Origin: Acidobacteriota bacterium
GTDB lineage: Bacteria; Acidobacteriota; Terriglobia; Terriglobales; Acidobacteriaceae
DNA length: 38,004 nucleotides
Assembly: GCA_013288805.1 (NCBI GenBank)
Contig: JABDBE010000025.1
Span: forward strand, 1-38,004
Reading direction: 5' to 3'
Position numbers and translations under genes: made by a program. Shown here piece after piece: positions 8,479-17,739 of this stretch. The notes under the pieces are model-generated. The model had not been told where the DNA came from and made no database searches. It was given only the letters and a program-made list of their open reading frames with translations. Each line of letters opens with the position of its first letter. The first letter of the stretch is position 1.

Positions 8479-9356
8479 GCCGAATTCACGAAGCGCTGAA
8501 GCGCGCGGAACAAGACCGGGCTGCGGCGCAAGGCGTTCACGTCGAAACTGCACAGACCCCAACTCAGCCTGCACTCGCAGGCGTGCCATCGCCTATCTCG
8601 ACGGTTCCGTCGCTTCCAAACCAGCTCACCTACGAAACTCTGCTGTCGCGATGCGTTCCCTGTACCTGGTCGCCGGACACCAAGACCATGCTCTTCTACA
8701 ACTCGGAGCAGGGACCCGGCACCGAAGAATTTCGCACATTAAGGTCGCGCCTTTACCAGATGCGCGAGAAGCAGCCGCTAAAAAAGGTGCTGGTGACGAG
8801 TTCGCTGCCCAAGGAAGGGAAATCGTTTGTGGCGGCAAATCTGGCACAGGCCATGGTGCGCCAGCACGGCCGTCGCGTTCTGTTAATTGACGCCGACCTA
8901 CGCGCTGCTCGTCTCCATCTCGCCTTAGGAACTGCTTTAACGCCGGGCCTTTCCGAATATCTGCTGGGCGAAGCGGATGAGTTCGGGATCATGCAGCGCG
9001 GCGCTATGGAGAATCTTTTCTTCATTCCCGCCGGCCGTTCAACATCGAATCCAGCGGAATTGGTCGCGAACGGACGCTTGAAGGTTCTGCTGAACCGCGT
9101 GGAATCATTGTTCGATTGGATCGTCATCGATTCACCGCCGGCGGTTCCCGTCTCCGACGCTGGGCTGATGAGCAACCATTGTGATGGCGTGCTCATGGTT
9201 GTGCGCTCGACTGCTACGCCGTCCGATGTGGCGCGCAAAGCTCGGGCGGAATTTGACGACAAACTCTTGCTCGGTGTCGTGCTCAACGGCATGAAGCACG
9301 ACCCTGCGGAATACAGGCGGTATTACGGCGCATACGGCAAAGATGTTTCGAGGTAA
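8475..9356 (+). CDS. BY-type tyrosine autokinase (CpsD/CapB-like) of the EPS system
   Basis: The protein has 293 residues and starts with GTG, which overlaps the previous stop; AAGGAAAGGA is a strong ribosome-binding site. The N-terminus MSRIHEALKRAEQDR is typical of the exosortase-A-linked kinase family TIGR03018. It has a Walker A-type loop TSSLPKEGKS (about 107-117), Walker A' VLLIDADLR (about 135-143) and a Walker B-like segment DWIVIDSPP. A C-terminal tyrosine cluster is present (Y280, Y283, Y284 and Y287). Such clusters are autophosphorylated in bacterial tyrosine kinases and control polymer length and assembly. There is no membrane domain, so it depends on the separate Wzz-like protein at 5936. 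No cognate phosphatase gene is visible in the window. Confidence 0.9.
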   Translation: MSRIHEALKRAEQDRAAAQGVHVETAQTPTQPALAGVPSPISTVPSLPNQLTYETLLSRCVPCTWSPDTKTMLFYNSEQGPGTEEFRTLRSRLYQMREKQPLKKVLVTSSLPKEGKSFVAANLAQAMVRQHGRRVLLIDADLRAARLHLALGTALTPGLSEYLLGEADEFGIMQRGAMENLFFIPAGRSTSNPAELVANGRLKVLLNRVESLFDWIVIDSPPAVPVSDAGLMSNHCDGVLMVVRSTATPSDVARKARAEFDDKLLLGVVLNGMKHDPAEYRRYYGAYGKDVSR

Positions 9357-9359
9357 AGA

Positions 9360-10733
9360 GTGATCCGGCTCTTTAATGTTTATTATCCGATCCGCACGCT
9401 GATTCTGCTGGTGGGCGAGGCCCTGATTGTATGGACTTCGTTTCTGTTGGGCATGGCGCTGCAGCATCGCGAGGACCTCTACGTCGCGCTGAATTACGAA
9501 GGCGGATACCTGAAGATTCTGGCCGTGACGCTGCTGGTGCTGGTTTTCTCTCACTGGTTCGATCTTTACGATCCCGGCCACTTCGACGAAAAGGGCGAAC
9601 TATATTTCCGGGTCCTGCTCGTGCCCGGCATTCTCGCCTTCATGCTGGCGGCGGTAGGATATGCTTTCCCGCGCTTTCTCCCCGGTAACAACTCTGCGCT
9701 GGCGGGCCTGGTCATATTGACGGCGGCGATGTTTGGCTGGCGCGCCGCATACGGATGGTTGGCGCAACTGCGGTACCTGCGCGAGCGCGTTTACGTGCTG
9801 GGCACGGGCGAGCGCGCTCAGCGCCTGGTCAACGGCCTGCGTTCACGATCGGAAATGGGTGTCGAAGTGGTTGGCTGGAGCGGCAACGTCGAGGGCGCGG
9901 TGACTCGCGACTCGGTGGCTTCGCACCTGCTGGAATTGATCAAACAGCAGCAGGTACACCGAGTGATCGTCGCCATGCCCGACCGGCGGGGTACATTGCC
10001 CGTGCATGAGTTACTGCAGTTGCGGCTGAACGGCATAAAGATTGAAGAAGCTACCTCGTGGCTGGAACGGATGTCTGGAAGAATCGAGGTAGAGCAGCTT
10101 TATCCGAGTTGGCTGATCTTTACCGAAGGGTTCCGCTTTAGCAGCAGCTTGCGCGTGATGAAGCGATTCCTTTCGACGACGTCTGCGGCGGTCCTCTTAT
10201 TGCTCGCCTTGCCCTTGGTTCCGTTCGTAATACTGCTGATCAAACTCGACTCGAGCGGTCCGGTACTGTACCGGCAAAAACGGATGGGGCGGGCCGGCGC
10301 TACATTCTACTGCTACAAGTTCCGTACCATGCGCCGCGACGCCGAAGCCGATACAGGCGCGACTTGGGCGACTGACGATGATCCACGCATCACCCGCATT
10401 GGAAGAATGCTTCGCATCTCGCGATTGGATGAAATTCCTCAACTATGGTGCGTCCTGAAAGGTGACATGGCATTCGTGGGCCCACGTCCAGAACGTCCGG
10501 AATTTGTCGAGTGGCTCAGCCAGGAAATTCCGTATTATCCCGTTCGGCTGGCGGTGCGCCCCGGCATTACGGGCTGGGCTCAGGTTCGCTATAAGTACGG
10601 AAACACGCTGGCAGATGCGCGCGAGAAGTTACAGTACGATCTTTACTACATCAAGAATGGATCTCTGGGGCTCGATCTGCTGATCATGTTCGAGACCATC
10701 AAGATCGTGACCCTGGGTCGAGGCGCGCAATGA
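9360..10733 (+). CDS. Polyprenyl-phosphate sugar-1-phosphate transferase (initiating glycosyltransferase)
   Basis: This 457-residue protein starts with GTG (GAGGTAAAG upstream). The N-terminal half holds about four hydrophobic helices (about 10-120) and a Rossmann-like CoA-binding-type region (VYVLGTGERAQRLVNGL). The C-terminal bacterial sugar transferase domain begins around residue 262 with a further membrane helix. It contains the conserved motifs SSGPVLYRQKRMGR, YKFRTM, RLDEIPQLWCVLKGDM and FVGPRPERPEFV. It should load the first sugar phosphate onto undecaprenyl phosphate at the cytoplasmic face and so start each repeat unit. The architecture matches the EPS/exosortase-A-type family TIGR03013. 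It overlaps the following gene by four bases. Confidence 0.92.
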   Translation: MIRLFNVYYPIRTLILLVGEALIVWTSFLLGMALQHREDLYVALNYEGGYLKILAVTLLVLVFSHWFDLYDPGHFDEKGELYFRVLLVPGILAFMLAAVGYAFPRFLPGNNSALAGLVILTAAMFGWRAAYGWLAQLRYLRERVYVLGTGERAQRLVNGLRSRSEMGVEVVGWSGNVEGAVTRDSVASHLLELIKQQQVHRVIVAMPDRRGTLPVHELLQLRLNGIKIEEATSWLERMSGRIEVEQLYPSWLIFTEGFRFSSSLRVMKRFLSTTSAAVLLLLALPLVPFVILLIKLDSSGPVLYRQKRMGRAGATFYCYKFRTMRRDAEADTGATWATDDDPRITRIGRMLRISRLDEIPQLWCVLKGDMAFVGPRPERPEFVEWLSQEIPYYPVRLAVRPGITGWAQVRYKYGNTLADAREKLQYDLYYIKNGSLGLDLLIMFETIKIVTLGRGAQ

Positions 10734-11878
10734 AATTGATCTTGTCAGCCCCGATCGCATGGGTTTGGGTCTTCTGGGGATCAGCCGCCGTAATCGCGTA
10801 CACATACTTCGGCTATCCAGGATGGCTTTGGTTACGCGGTCGCTGGCGACGAACGGATGTAACACGGGGTTCGTACGTGCCCTTTGTTTCGATTGTGATG
10901 GTGGTCCGCAATGAGGAGCGCGTGCTTGAACGCAAGCTCAAGAATTTGCTTGCGCTGGATTATCCAGCAGAACTCCTACAGTTGGCAGTGGTCTCGGATG
11001 GCTCCACGGGCGGCACGGAGGCCATTCTGCACAGCTATGCGAGCAACCCTCGCGTGAGTGTCGTGTTGAACCAACTTTCCCGAGGGAAAGCTTCGGGACT
11101 AAACGACGCTTTTGAACTCGCGCAGGGAGATATCGTAGTTTTCACAGACGCACGACAGGAGATTGAGCCCGACGCTTTGCGTCGGTTGCTGGAGAATTTT
11201 GCCGACCCGCAGGTTGGTTGCGTGAGCGGGGAGTTGATGCTGGGTGATCCTAAGAATGGGGAAACCAGGGAAGGCCTCGGAGTCTATTGGAGGGTCGAGA
11301 AACGTATCCGCGAACTGGAATCGGCTTCAGGATCGGTAGTCGGCGCTACAGGCGCGTTCTACGCCATACGTCGGAACTTACTCATGCCGCTTCGGCCGGA
11401 AACGATTCTCGACGATGTTTACCTGCCCATGCAAGTGGTGCGGCAGGGATTTCGAGTGGTGTTTGATTCTCGAGCTCGAGCGTGGGACAGCGATCTCGGA
11501 GCTACGCACGAGTTTGCGAGAAAAGTTAGAACTCTGAGCGGCAATTACCAGTTGCTGCAACTTGCTCCCTGGCTGTTGACGAGCGCCAATCCGATTCGTT
11601 TTGAGTTCGTCAGCCACAAGTTGCTAAGGCTGATTGTTCCCTTCGCGCTTGCTGGCACGGCGGTGGCATCGGCAATGCTCCACACACCGCTCTATCAGGC
11701 CGCCTTGGTGCTGCAGGTCGGCTTCTACGGGTTAAGCGGACTGGCGATCGCGCAAGTGAAGAAAGGGCGATTGGCCCGCATGGCTGATGCGGTCCTGACT
11801 TTCGTTGTGCTCAATACTGCGGCTGTTGTGGCGTTTGTCAACTTTGTTTCCGGTCGCAAAGCGGCATGGATCCGTTAA
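10730..11878 (+). CDS. Membrane-bound GT2 glycosyltransferase
   Basis: The protein has 382 residues. An N-terminal hydrophobic helix (about 6-25) comes before a GT2 catalytic domain (VSIVMVVRNEERVLERKL, VVSDGSTGGTE, FTDARQEIEPDAL, ETILDDVYLPMQVVRQGF). Two or three helices lie at the C-terminus (about 300-375). The usual DxD metal motif reads DAR, but DD in the acceptor motif is present. The layout resembles the processive-type GT2 enzymes found in EPS loci, which add a sugar to lipid-linked repeat units at the inner membrane. Its donor sugar cannot be read from the sequence. The ATG overlaps the previous stop (ATGA). Confidence 0.85.
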   Translation: MKLILSAPIAWVWVFWGSAAVIAYTYFGYPGWLWLRGRWRRTDVTRGSYVPFVSIVMVVRNEERVLERKLKNLLALDYPAELLQLAVVSDGSTGGTEAILHSYASNPRVSVVLNQLSRGKASGLNDAFELAQGDIVVFTDARQEIEPDALRRLLENFADPQVGCVSGELMLGDPKNGETREGLGVYWRVEKRIRELESASGSVVGATGAFYAIRRNLLMPLRPETILDDVYLPMQVVRQGFRVVFDSRARAWDSDLGATHEFARKVRTLSGNYQLLQLAPWLLTSANPIRFEFVSHKLLRLIVPFALAGTAVASAMLHTPLYQAALVLQVGFYGLSGLAIAQVKKGRLARMADAVLTFVVLNTAAVVAFVNFVSGRKAAWIR

Positions 11879-11929
11879 AGACCAGAGGATGATGGAAATC
11901 CTGCGAGGTGCACGTTTGAGGAATGCCGG

Positions 11930-13186
11930 TTGAGAATTCTCTGGGTCAAGGCGAACAAGATCCTACCTGCGCACAGCGGCGGGGATATCCGTTCTTACCA
12001 AATTCTTCGTCGACTGGCCTGGATCCACGAACTCGTCTTTCTCTCCTATTACGACGGAAAGCGCGATACCGAGTATGAGGCAGACCTCGCGCGGCAGTTT
12101 CCTGGATCCGTTTGCCTCTGTACGGGAAAACGCGGACTCAATTCGGTCGGGCGTGGCTTGGACTATCTGGTTCGGATGGCCACGCCGGTTCCGTATGCGG
12201 TCAGTCGATTTGAGTCGGTTCAAGTTCAGGAAAAGCTGAACACCTGGTTCGAGGAAAAACACTTCGATGTTGCCGTCTGTGATTTTCTCGATGCGGCGGT
12301 AAATTTCCCAGGTCGCCTCACCATTCCCACAATTCTTTTTCAACACAACGTAGAGAGCGAGATTTGGCGACGACATGCCGTCGCCGAGCGTAATCCGGTC
12401 AAAAAGCTTTTGTATCAGGTGGAATTTAAGAAGATGTTGAGCTACGAAAAAAGCGCGGTACGGAAGTTCCATCACATCATCGCGGTATCGGAACACGATT
12501 GGCACTTGATGAGTGAATGGACAGACTCTGCGCGGATCACGGTTGTGCCGACTGGCGTCGACCTGCAGCAATACCGTCCTGGCCCGGTTTCCGGAACGGT
12601 GGATCTGTTGGTGCTTTTTGTCGGCGCGATGGATTGGGAGCCGAACGTTGATGCCGCGGAATATTTCTGTCGCGATATCTGGCCGCCGATTCAGGCCAAA
12701 GTTCCCGCGGCGCGATTCCGCATCGTAGGCCGCAACCCGCATCGCCGAGTGCAGAAACTAGCTTCGAGTTCGGTCGAAGTTACAGGGTCGGTGCCTTCCG
12801 TGGTCGACCATTTGCGGGAGAGCGCTGTGGTGGTTGTGCCCTTGCGTGTAGGAGGAGGCACACGGCTCAAGATTTACGAGGCTATGGCTACTGGCAAGGC
12901 CGTGGTTTCTACATCTGTCGGGGCTGAAGGCTTAGACGTGCATCACGGCCAGGATATTGTGCTGGCGGACGATCCTGTTGCTTTCGCCGGAGCCGTGACC
13001 GCGTTGCTTCAAGACGTGGAACTTCGGCGTCGCTACGAGCGCGCAGCTGTAGCACTCGCCGCCACGTATGACTGGACGGCGATTGGAGACAAGTTTGGTC
13101 AGGTCCTGGAAACGGTGGCGGGAACTGCATCGCAAGACAGTTCACGGTATGCCGAGATGGCCTGCGTTAGCAGCGCTCGCGGGTGA
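11930..13186 (+). CDS. GT4-type glycosyltransferase (EPS-associated)
   Basis: The protein has 418 residues. The start is TTG at 11930 (LRILWVKANKILP) with TTGAGGA upstream; no in-frame ATG lies near. It has GT-B architecture. The N-terminal domain contains KILPAHSGGDIRSYQILRRL and TILFQHNVESEIWRRH. The C-terminal donor-binding domain contains LLVLFVGAMDWEPN, VVVPLRVGGGTRLKIYEAMA and GKAVVSTSVGAEGL. It resembles the exosortase-A-linked sugar transferases of family TIGR03087. The usual first Glu of the EX7E motif is Gly here, as is common in this subgroup. A cytoplasmic role building the repeat unit is likely; donor and linkage are unknown. Its stop overlaps the next start region. Confidence 0.85.
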   Translation: MRILWVKANKILPAHSGGDIRSYQILRRLAWIHELVFLSYYDGKRDTEYEADLARQFPGSVCLCTGKRGLNSVGRGLDYLVRMATPVPYAVSRFESVQVQEKLNTWFEEKHFDVAVCDFLDAAVNFPGRLTIPTILFQHNVESEIWRRHAVAERNPVKKLLYQVEFKKMLSYEKSAVRKFHHIIAVSEHDWHLMSEWTDSARITVVPTGVDLQQYRPGPVSGTVDLLVLFVGAMDWEPNVDAAEYFCRDIWPPIQAKVPAARFRIVGRNPHRRVQKLASSSVEVTGSVPSVVDHLRESAVVVVPLRVGGGTRLKIYEAMATGKAVVSTSVGAEGLDVHHGQDIVLADDPVAFAGAVTALLQDVELRRRYERAAVALAATYDWTAIGDKFGQVLETVAGTASQDSSRYAEMACVSSARG

Positions 13187-14589
13187 AGGGCGAGAGGGAA
13201 GTAGTGTTTGCGAACAACAAACTTCGAACTGCTACGCCGAGGCTGTCTGGCTCACTCGATCGCTACGCGATAGCCGCAGACACCTTCGCGCCACCCCTCG
13301 ACTCTGTCAAAGAGTCTGAGCCGTTGAAAGGTGCGTATTTCTGGCTGACAGTCTTCTTTGTCGTGTACTGTGCACGCCCCGAAGACTGGATTCCGGGATT
13401 GCAATCGGTGCCGCTGGCTAAGATTTCCGGAGTGTTCGCGATTATCGGACTGCTGCTGAGCGTGGGACGATCGAAACGCGGACTTCGAGACTTTCCGAGA
13501 GAAGCTTTGTATTTGCTGCTTATGATCGGGATATTTTTCCTTTCAGCAGCGTTTTCCCCGGTGTGGAAGGGTGGTGCATTCTTTCGCACTCTGGACTTCT
13601 CCAAAGTGTTCATCGCCTGGGTTCTCACCTTTCTGGTCGTTACCAGCCTGGCAAGGCTCCGTCGTGTGCTCTTCATCCAGGCCGCTTCCGTGGCCATGAT
13701 CTCTATTGTGTCGATGGTAAAGGGCGCCACTCACCCGCGGCTTGACGGCGTTCTGGGCGGAATCTATTCGAATCCCAATGACTTGGGATTCGCCATCGTC
13801 CTGTCGCTTCCTTTTTGTCTCGCCTTTCTGTTGAGAACACGAAGCATCCTCCGCAAGTCAGCTTGGACTGTTTCGCTGCTGCTCATGATTAGCGCCTTGT
13901 TTCTGACGGCGTCGCGCGGAGCCTTCATCACTTTTCTCGTAGCTGGGGCTGCCAGCCTCTGGCATTTCGGTATCAAGGGTCGACGCCTGTACTTGATTGG
14001 AGCGACTCTTCTGATTGCGATCGTCGTCGGAATTGCGGTGGGCGGCCCGCTAAAGGATCGGCTGCTGGCCGTGTCAGGTGAAGGATTGGATACTGATTCG
14101 CAGAGCAGCGCTTACGGATCGTATGAGCAGCGTCGCATTCTCATTTCCAGAAGCTTAGACGGAATCGAGCATTACCCCGTGCTTGGAATTGGGCTGCACA
14201 ACTTCTCCACTTATTCCGGAGTTTGGCGAGACGTGCATGTGACCTACCTTCAAATAGCTGTGGAAGGCGGCATCCCCTGTCTGATTCTTTATCTGCTGTT
14301 TCTCGGGCGAGGATTTTCCAACCTCAGAGCGCTAAGACGCGTCACAGACGGCAACGCCGAGGTGAAATTGTTTGCCGGGGCTTTGCACAGTTCGCTAGTC
14401 GGCTTTTTAGTAGGTGCCTTGTTTGCTCCGGAGGCCTATCAATATTTCCCGTATTTCGCAGTCGCATACACCGCGGTTCTGCTCGCGATCGAACGGGAGG
14501 CGGAATCGTCACCAGGATCGAATCGACTAGAGCGTCAGCCCGGCGAGGCCGTGCGAGATCGAAAACCCACTTTCACTTATGCCTGGTGA
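13183..14589 (+). CDS. O-antigen ligase/polymerase-like membrane protein
   Basis: The protein has up to 468 residues. A GTG at 13183 overlaps the previous stop, while a GTG at 13204 has the better ribosome-binding site (GAGAGGGA), so the true start may be 13204. There are about ten hydrophobic segments between residues 45 and 435. The Wzy/WaaL-type signatures are SNPNDLGFAIVLSLPF, LTASRGAFITFL and, in the large periplasmic loop, HYPVLGIGLHNFSTYSG followed by YLQIAVEGGIPCLILY. These match the O-antigen ligase family, including the exosortase-A-linked type TIGR03097. It probably polymerises repeat units or transfers glycan to an acceptor on the periplasmic side. Which of the two cannot be decided from sequence; it is the only Wzy/WaaL-like gene seen in the operon. 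Confidence 0.85.
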   Translation: MKGEREVVFANNKLRTATPRLSGSLDRYAIAADTFAPPLDSVKESEPLKGAYFWLTVFFVVYCARPEDWIPGLQSVPLAKISGVFAIIGLLLSVGRSKRGLRDFPREALYLLLMIGIFFLSAAFSPVWKGGAFFRTLDFSKVFIAWVLTFLVVTSLARLRRVLFIQAASVAMISIVSMVKGATHPRLDGVLGGIYSNPNDLGFAIVLSLPFCLAFLLRTRSILRKSAWTVSLLLMISALFLTASRGAFITFLVAGAASLWHFGIKGRRLYLIGATLLIAIVVGIAVGGPLKDRLLAVSGEGLDTDSQSSAYGSYEQRRILISRSLDGIEHYPVLGIGLHNFSTYSGVWRDVHVTYLQIAVEGGIPCLILYLLFLGRGFSNLRALRRVTDGNAEVKLFAGALHSSLVGFLVGALFAPEAYQYFPYFAVAYTAVLLAIEREAESSPGSNRLERQPGEAVRDRKPTFTYAW

Positions 14590-15811
14590 TTTAAGACCTC
14601 CGGCGGCCAAGCGACCAACGTCGGGCGCAGGTCTGCGCCCAGGCCTTCGCCAAAAAGTGTCTTACGGTTTCCGCGCGATCCCCGGTTTGTTTTGGCAACG
14701 AGTCAAACGACGCGTGCCTCGCGGCCCAGTCCATTTAATGATTGCGATGGCGGATCACTTCGAGCCCTCGATCATTCCAGAAAATGGAATGTTGCGCGCT
14801 CCCAGTGACGAGCAGGAACGTCGCCTCGACCTCTGGTGCCGCGAGTATCCTCGGATGGCGGACGCGTGGCGCGATAGCGACGGCCATCCATTCGTTCACA
14901 CTTATTTCTATCCTGCCGAACAGTATGACCGTCGCCTGATACAGCAGCTTGCGGAACACACTCGATCAGGTTGGGGAGAGATTGAGATTCATCTGCATCA
15001 CGGAGTAGTCGAGCCCGATACGGCCGAGAATGCTCACCGCCAGCTCTTGGAGTTTCGGGATGCGCTTGTCTCGGAGCATGGCTGCTTGTCCTACCTCGAC
15101 GGTGTGGGTGATCCTAAATATGCCTTTGTTCACGGCAATTTTGCCTTGGCAAACTCGGCCGATGGATGCTTTTGTGGGCTCGACGACGAGATGCAAATTC
15201 TCGCAGAGACAGGCTGCTACGCGGACTTCACGCTACCCACCGCGACGTTTCATCCGGCACAGATTGCGAAAACGAATTCGCTTTATGAATGCACGATGCC
15301 CTTAAATCAGCGAGCTCCGCATCGTCGAGGTCGCGATTTGGTGCGAGGCCGATCGCCGCAGGTTTTTCCTTTGATAGTCCAGGGGCCGCTCATGTTTCGC
15401 GTGGGTCCGTCGCGACCTCGGATTGCCAGCTTCGAGAACGGTGCGATAACCCGGCGGAATCCGCTCAGCCTTTCTCGATTGCGATTATGGAAGCAGGCGG
15501 CAATCTCAGTGCGTGGAAAACCGGACTGGCTGTTCATCAAGTTGCATTGCCATGGCATGGATCCTACGCAGCGCGATGTTGTTCTCCGAGAACCAATGCG
15601 TGAATTTCTCCGCGAACTGGTGGAGGGAGCCGTGCAAAGAGACGAGATTCTTCATTTTGTCTCGGCGCGTGAAATGGTAAACATCATGCTGGCGGCTTGC
15701 GACGGGCGGGAAGGCAATCCCGGAGAATTCAGAGACTACCGCTTCAAGCGTCTACGGGCGACGTCTCCTGAGCGAGCACTTGACGTTGCTTCGGCCGTGG
15801 TGAAGCGCTAG
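14579..15811 (+). CDS. Deacetylase-like protein of a poorly known family
   Basis: This 410-residue protein overlaps the end of the previous gene by 11 bases. I recognise no named family with certainty. Histidine- and aspartate-rich motifs in order are MIAMADHFEP (about 54-63), EIEIHLHHGVVEP (about 135-147), FVHGNFAL (about 182), ADFTLPTATFHP (about 220) and FIKLHCHGMD (about 320). Their spacing suggests a metal-dependent beta/alpha barrel of the glycoside hydrolase/deacetylase superfamily (NodB-like), with His-x-x-His replaced by HLHH. There is no signal peptide or transmembrane helix. In this setting it could deacetylate lipid-linked sugar intermediates or trim the polymer. Homologues in other EPS loci would be expected. 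The function is inferred and uncertain. Confidence 0.6.
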   Translation: MPGDLRPPAAKRPTSGAGLRPGLRQKVSYGFRAIPGLFWQRVKRRVPRGPVHLMIAMADHFEPSIIPENGMLRAPSDEQERRLDLWCREYPRMADAWRDSDGHPFVHTYFYPAEQYDRRLIQQLAEHTRSGWGEIEIHLHHGVVEPDTAENAHRQLLEFRDALVSEHGCLSYLDGVGDPKYAFVHGNFALANSADGCFCGLDDEMQILAETGCYADFTLPTATFHPAQIAKTNSLYECTMPLNQRAPHRRGRDLVRGRSPQVFPLIVQGPLMFRVGPSRPRIASFENGAITRRNPLSLSRLRLWKQAAISVRGKPDWLFIKLHCHGMDPTQRDVVLREPMREFLRELVEGAVQRDEILHFVSAREMVNIMLAACDGREGNPGEFRDYRFKRLRATSPERALDVASAVVKR

Positions 15812-15813
15812 CC

Positions 15814-17739
15814 ATGTGCGGAATCGCGGGAGTCGTCAACTCGAAACGAGGAGTCGACACTGCCACCATTCGCCGAATGTGCCAGAGTATCGTCCACCGT
15901 GGACCTGACGACGAAGGCATTTTCGTAAAGGATGGGGCAGGCTTAGGGGTACGGCGGCTCAGCGTTATCGATTTGGCTGGTGGTCACCAGCCAGTCTTCA
16001 ACGAGGACAAGACTATCTGCGTTGTCTATAACGGAGAGGTCTACAACTTCCGAGAGCTTCGCCAGGAACTCGAATCTCGCGGCCATCGCTTTAACTCCCA
16101 CACCGACACGGAAGTCATCGTTCATCTCTACGAAGAGATGGGACGCGATTGTGTCCAGAAGCTGCGCGGCATGTTCGCCTTTGCGATCTATGACACGCGC
16201 AACAAAAGTTTGCTGCTTGCGCGCGATCGATTGGGTATCAAACCTCTGCATTATGCTTTGGCCGACGGACGTCTGCTGTTTGCGTCCGAAATCAAATCAA
16301 TTCTTGCCGTCGCACCCGAGCTCGCGACGATCGATGAGCGTGCCCTGTGGCAATACATGTATTTCGGCTACATTCCCGATCCTGCGACTGCCTTTCTGCC
16401 AATTCGAAAACTGCCGCCGGGGCACGTTCTCGAGTTTGAAGGAGGTAAGGTCAGTATGTACCAGTATTGGGAGTTGCCCGAATACGGCACGCACCGGCCC
16501 CGCAGCGAAGGAGAATGCCTCGAAGAACTAGAGTACCGGTTGGCGGAAGCGGTCCGTATCCGCATGATCGCAGACGTCCCTCTTGGGGCGTTGCTGAGCG
16601 GTGGGACGGACTCATCGACGATCGTTGCACTGATGGCTCGCGTCAGCTCTCGCCCTGTCAAAACATTCGCAATCGGTTTCCGGCACGCCGACTTTAACGA
16701 GGCTCCGTACGCACGGCTCGTCGCTGAGCGGTTTGGCACCGAACACCATGAGTTGATCTTGGAGCCAAACCTAGTTGAAACGGTCGAGAGCATCACGCAA
16801 TCCATGGAAGAGCCTTTCGGAGATTCTTCCATGCTGCCGACTTACTACATTTCGCGCCTGGCTCGGCAACACGTTACCGTGGCCCTGTCTGGCGATGGTG
16901 GCGACGAGGCATTCGCCGGGTACGAACGCTATCAAATCCATTTGCAGCGTCGAAACGTTAGCTGGATTCCGGAATGGGTGGGCAATGCTTATCGCAAAGG
17001 CGTTCACCCAAAGTTGCCATCCGGCATAAAGGGACGGAATCTCGCTTACAGCGTTTCATTGCCGTGGGCGGAGCGCTACATGGAAGGCGTTACGCTTCAG
17101 CCATTCGACCGGGAAATGGCTCTTCTCTCCGATGACTTCCGAGCTGCAGCCTTTGGAGGCGCAGATCCGATGACCACGCTGCGCAGATTTCTCGACGAAG
17201 CTCCGGCACGCGATCCATTGGGTCGCGTGCTGTATCTCGATACGAAGACCTACCTTCCCGGGGACATTCTCACGAAGGTTGACCGGATGAGCATGCTCGC
17301 TTCGTTGGAAGTGCGTGTCCCAATTCTCGACCATCTTTTGCTCGAATGGATCACGGGCTTGCCAGCGGAATGGAAAATGCGGGGAAAGAAACAAAAGTAC
17401 ATCTTCGCCAAGCTCGCGGAAAAGTTGGGCGTGCCAAGGGAAGTTCTTGATCGGCCGAAACAAGGATTTGCGTTGCCGCTTCGCCACTGGATGCGGAACG
17501 AATTGAAAGACCTGATCATGTCCGTCCTGCTTGACTCGTCTACTCGACAGCGTGGTTACTTCAACCCAAAAGGCGTCCAGCAGATGCTGAACGAGCATTT
17601 CGAGGAACGACGCGATCACTCAGCCCGCATTTGGCGGTTCCTGATGTTCGAATTGTGGCATCGTAACTTTCTCGCTAACGTCGGGATCACGGATGCGACT
17701 GGGCTTATGAATCAGGCCGCCTCCTTGGGAGGTGGATGA
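15814..17739 (+). CDS. Asparagine-synthase-type amidotransferase of the EPS system
   Basis: This 641-residue protein has a class II glutamine amidotransferase domain starting MCGIAGVVNS, where Cys2 is the nucleophile after Met removal. RRLSVIDLAGGHQP and YNGEVYNFRELR follow. The C-terminal ATP-pyrophosphatase synthetase domain has the PP-loop SGGTDSS at about 262-268 and SGDGGDEAFAGYERY further on. It matches the exosortase-A-linked amidotransferase type TIGR03108 rather than a housekeeping AsnB, because it sits inside the EPS operon. Such enzymes (for example WbpS-like proteins) can amidate uronic acids, and a GDP-mannose dehydrogenase-like gene that would supply a uronate lies downstream at 20067. 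The substrate is inferred. It overlaps the next gene by four bases. Confidence 0.88.
   Translation: MCGIAGVVNSKRGVDTATIRRMCQSIVHRGPDDEGIFVKDGAGLGVRRLSVIDLAGGHQPVFNEDKTICVVYNGEVYNFRELRQELESRGHRFNSHTDTEVIVHLYEEMGRDCVQKLRGMFAFAIYDTRNKSLLLARDRLGIKPLHYALADGRLLFASEIKSILAVAPELATIDERALWQYMYFGYIPDPATAFLPIRKLPPGHVLEFEGGKVSMYQYWELPEYGTHRPRSEGECLEELEYRLAEAVRIRMIADVPLGALLSGGTDSSTIVALMARVSSRPVKTFAIGFRHADFNEAPYARLVAERFGTEHHELILEPNLVETVESITQSMEEPFGDSSMLPTYYISRLARQHVTVALSGDGGDEAFAGYERYQIHLQRRNVSWIPEWVGNAYRKGVHPKLPSGIKGRNLAYSVSLPWAERYMEGVTLQPFDREMALLSDDFRAAAFGGADPMTTLRRFLDEAPARDPLGRVLYLDTKTYLPGDILTKVDRMSMLASLEVRVPILDHLLLEWITGLPAEWKMRGKKQKYIFAKLAEKLGVPREVLDRPKQGFALPLRHWMRNELKDLIMSVLLDSSTRQRGYFNPKGVQQMLNEHFEERRDHSARIWRFLMFELWHRNFLANVGITDATGLMNQAASLGGG

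Noticed and set aside
11963-12742. A 259-residue minus-strand open frame
   Set aside because: It overlaps the GT4 gene, which has clear family motifs; the reverse frame has none.
13183-14589. Multi-helix protein considered as an exosortase
   Set aside because: Its motifs (SNPNDLGF, TASRGAF, HNFSTYSG) are those of the O-antigen ligase family, and no exosortase Cys/Arg/His pattern is seen.
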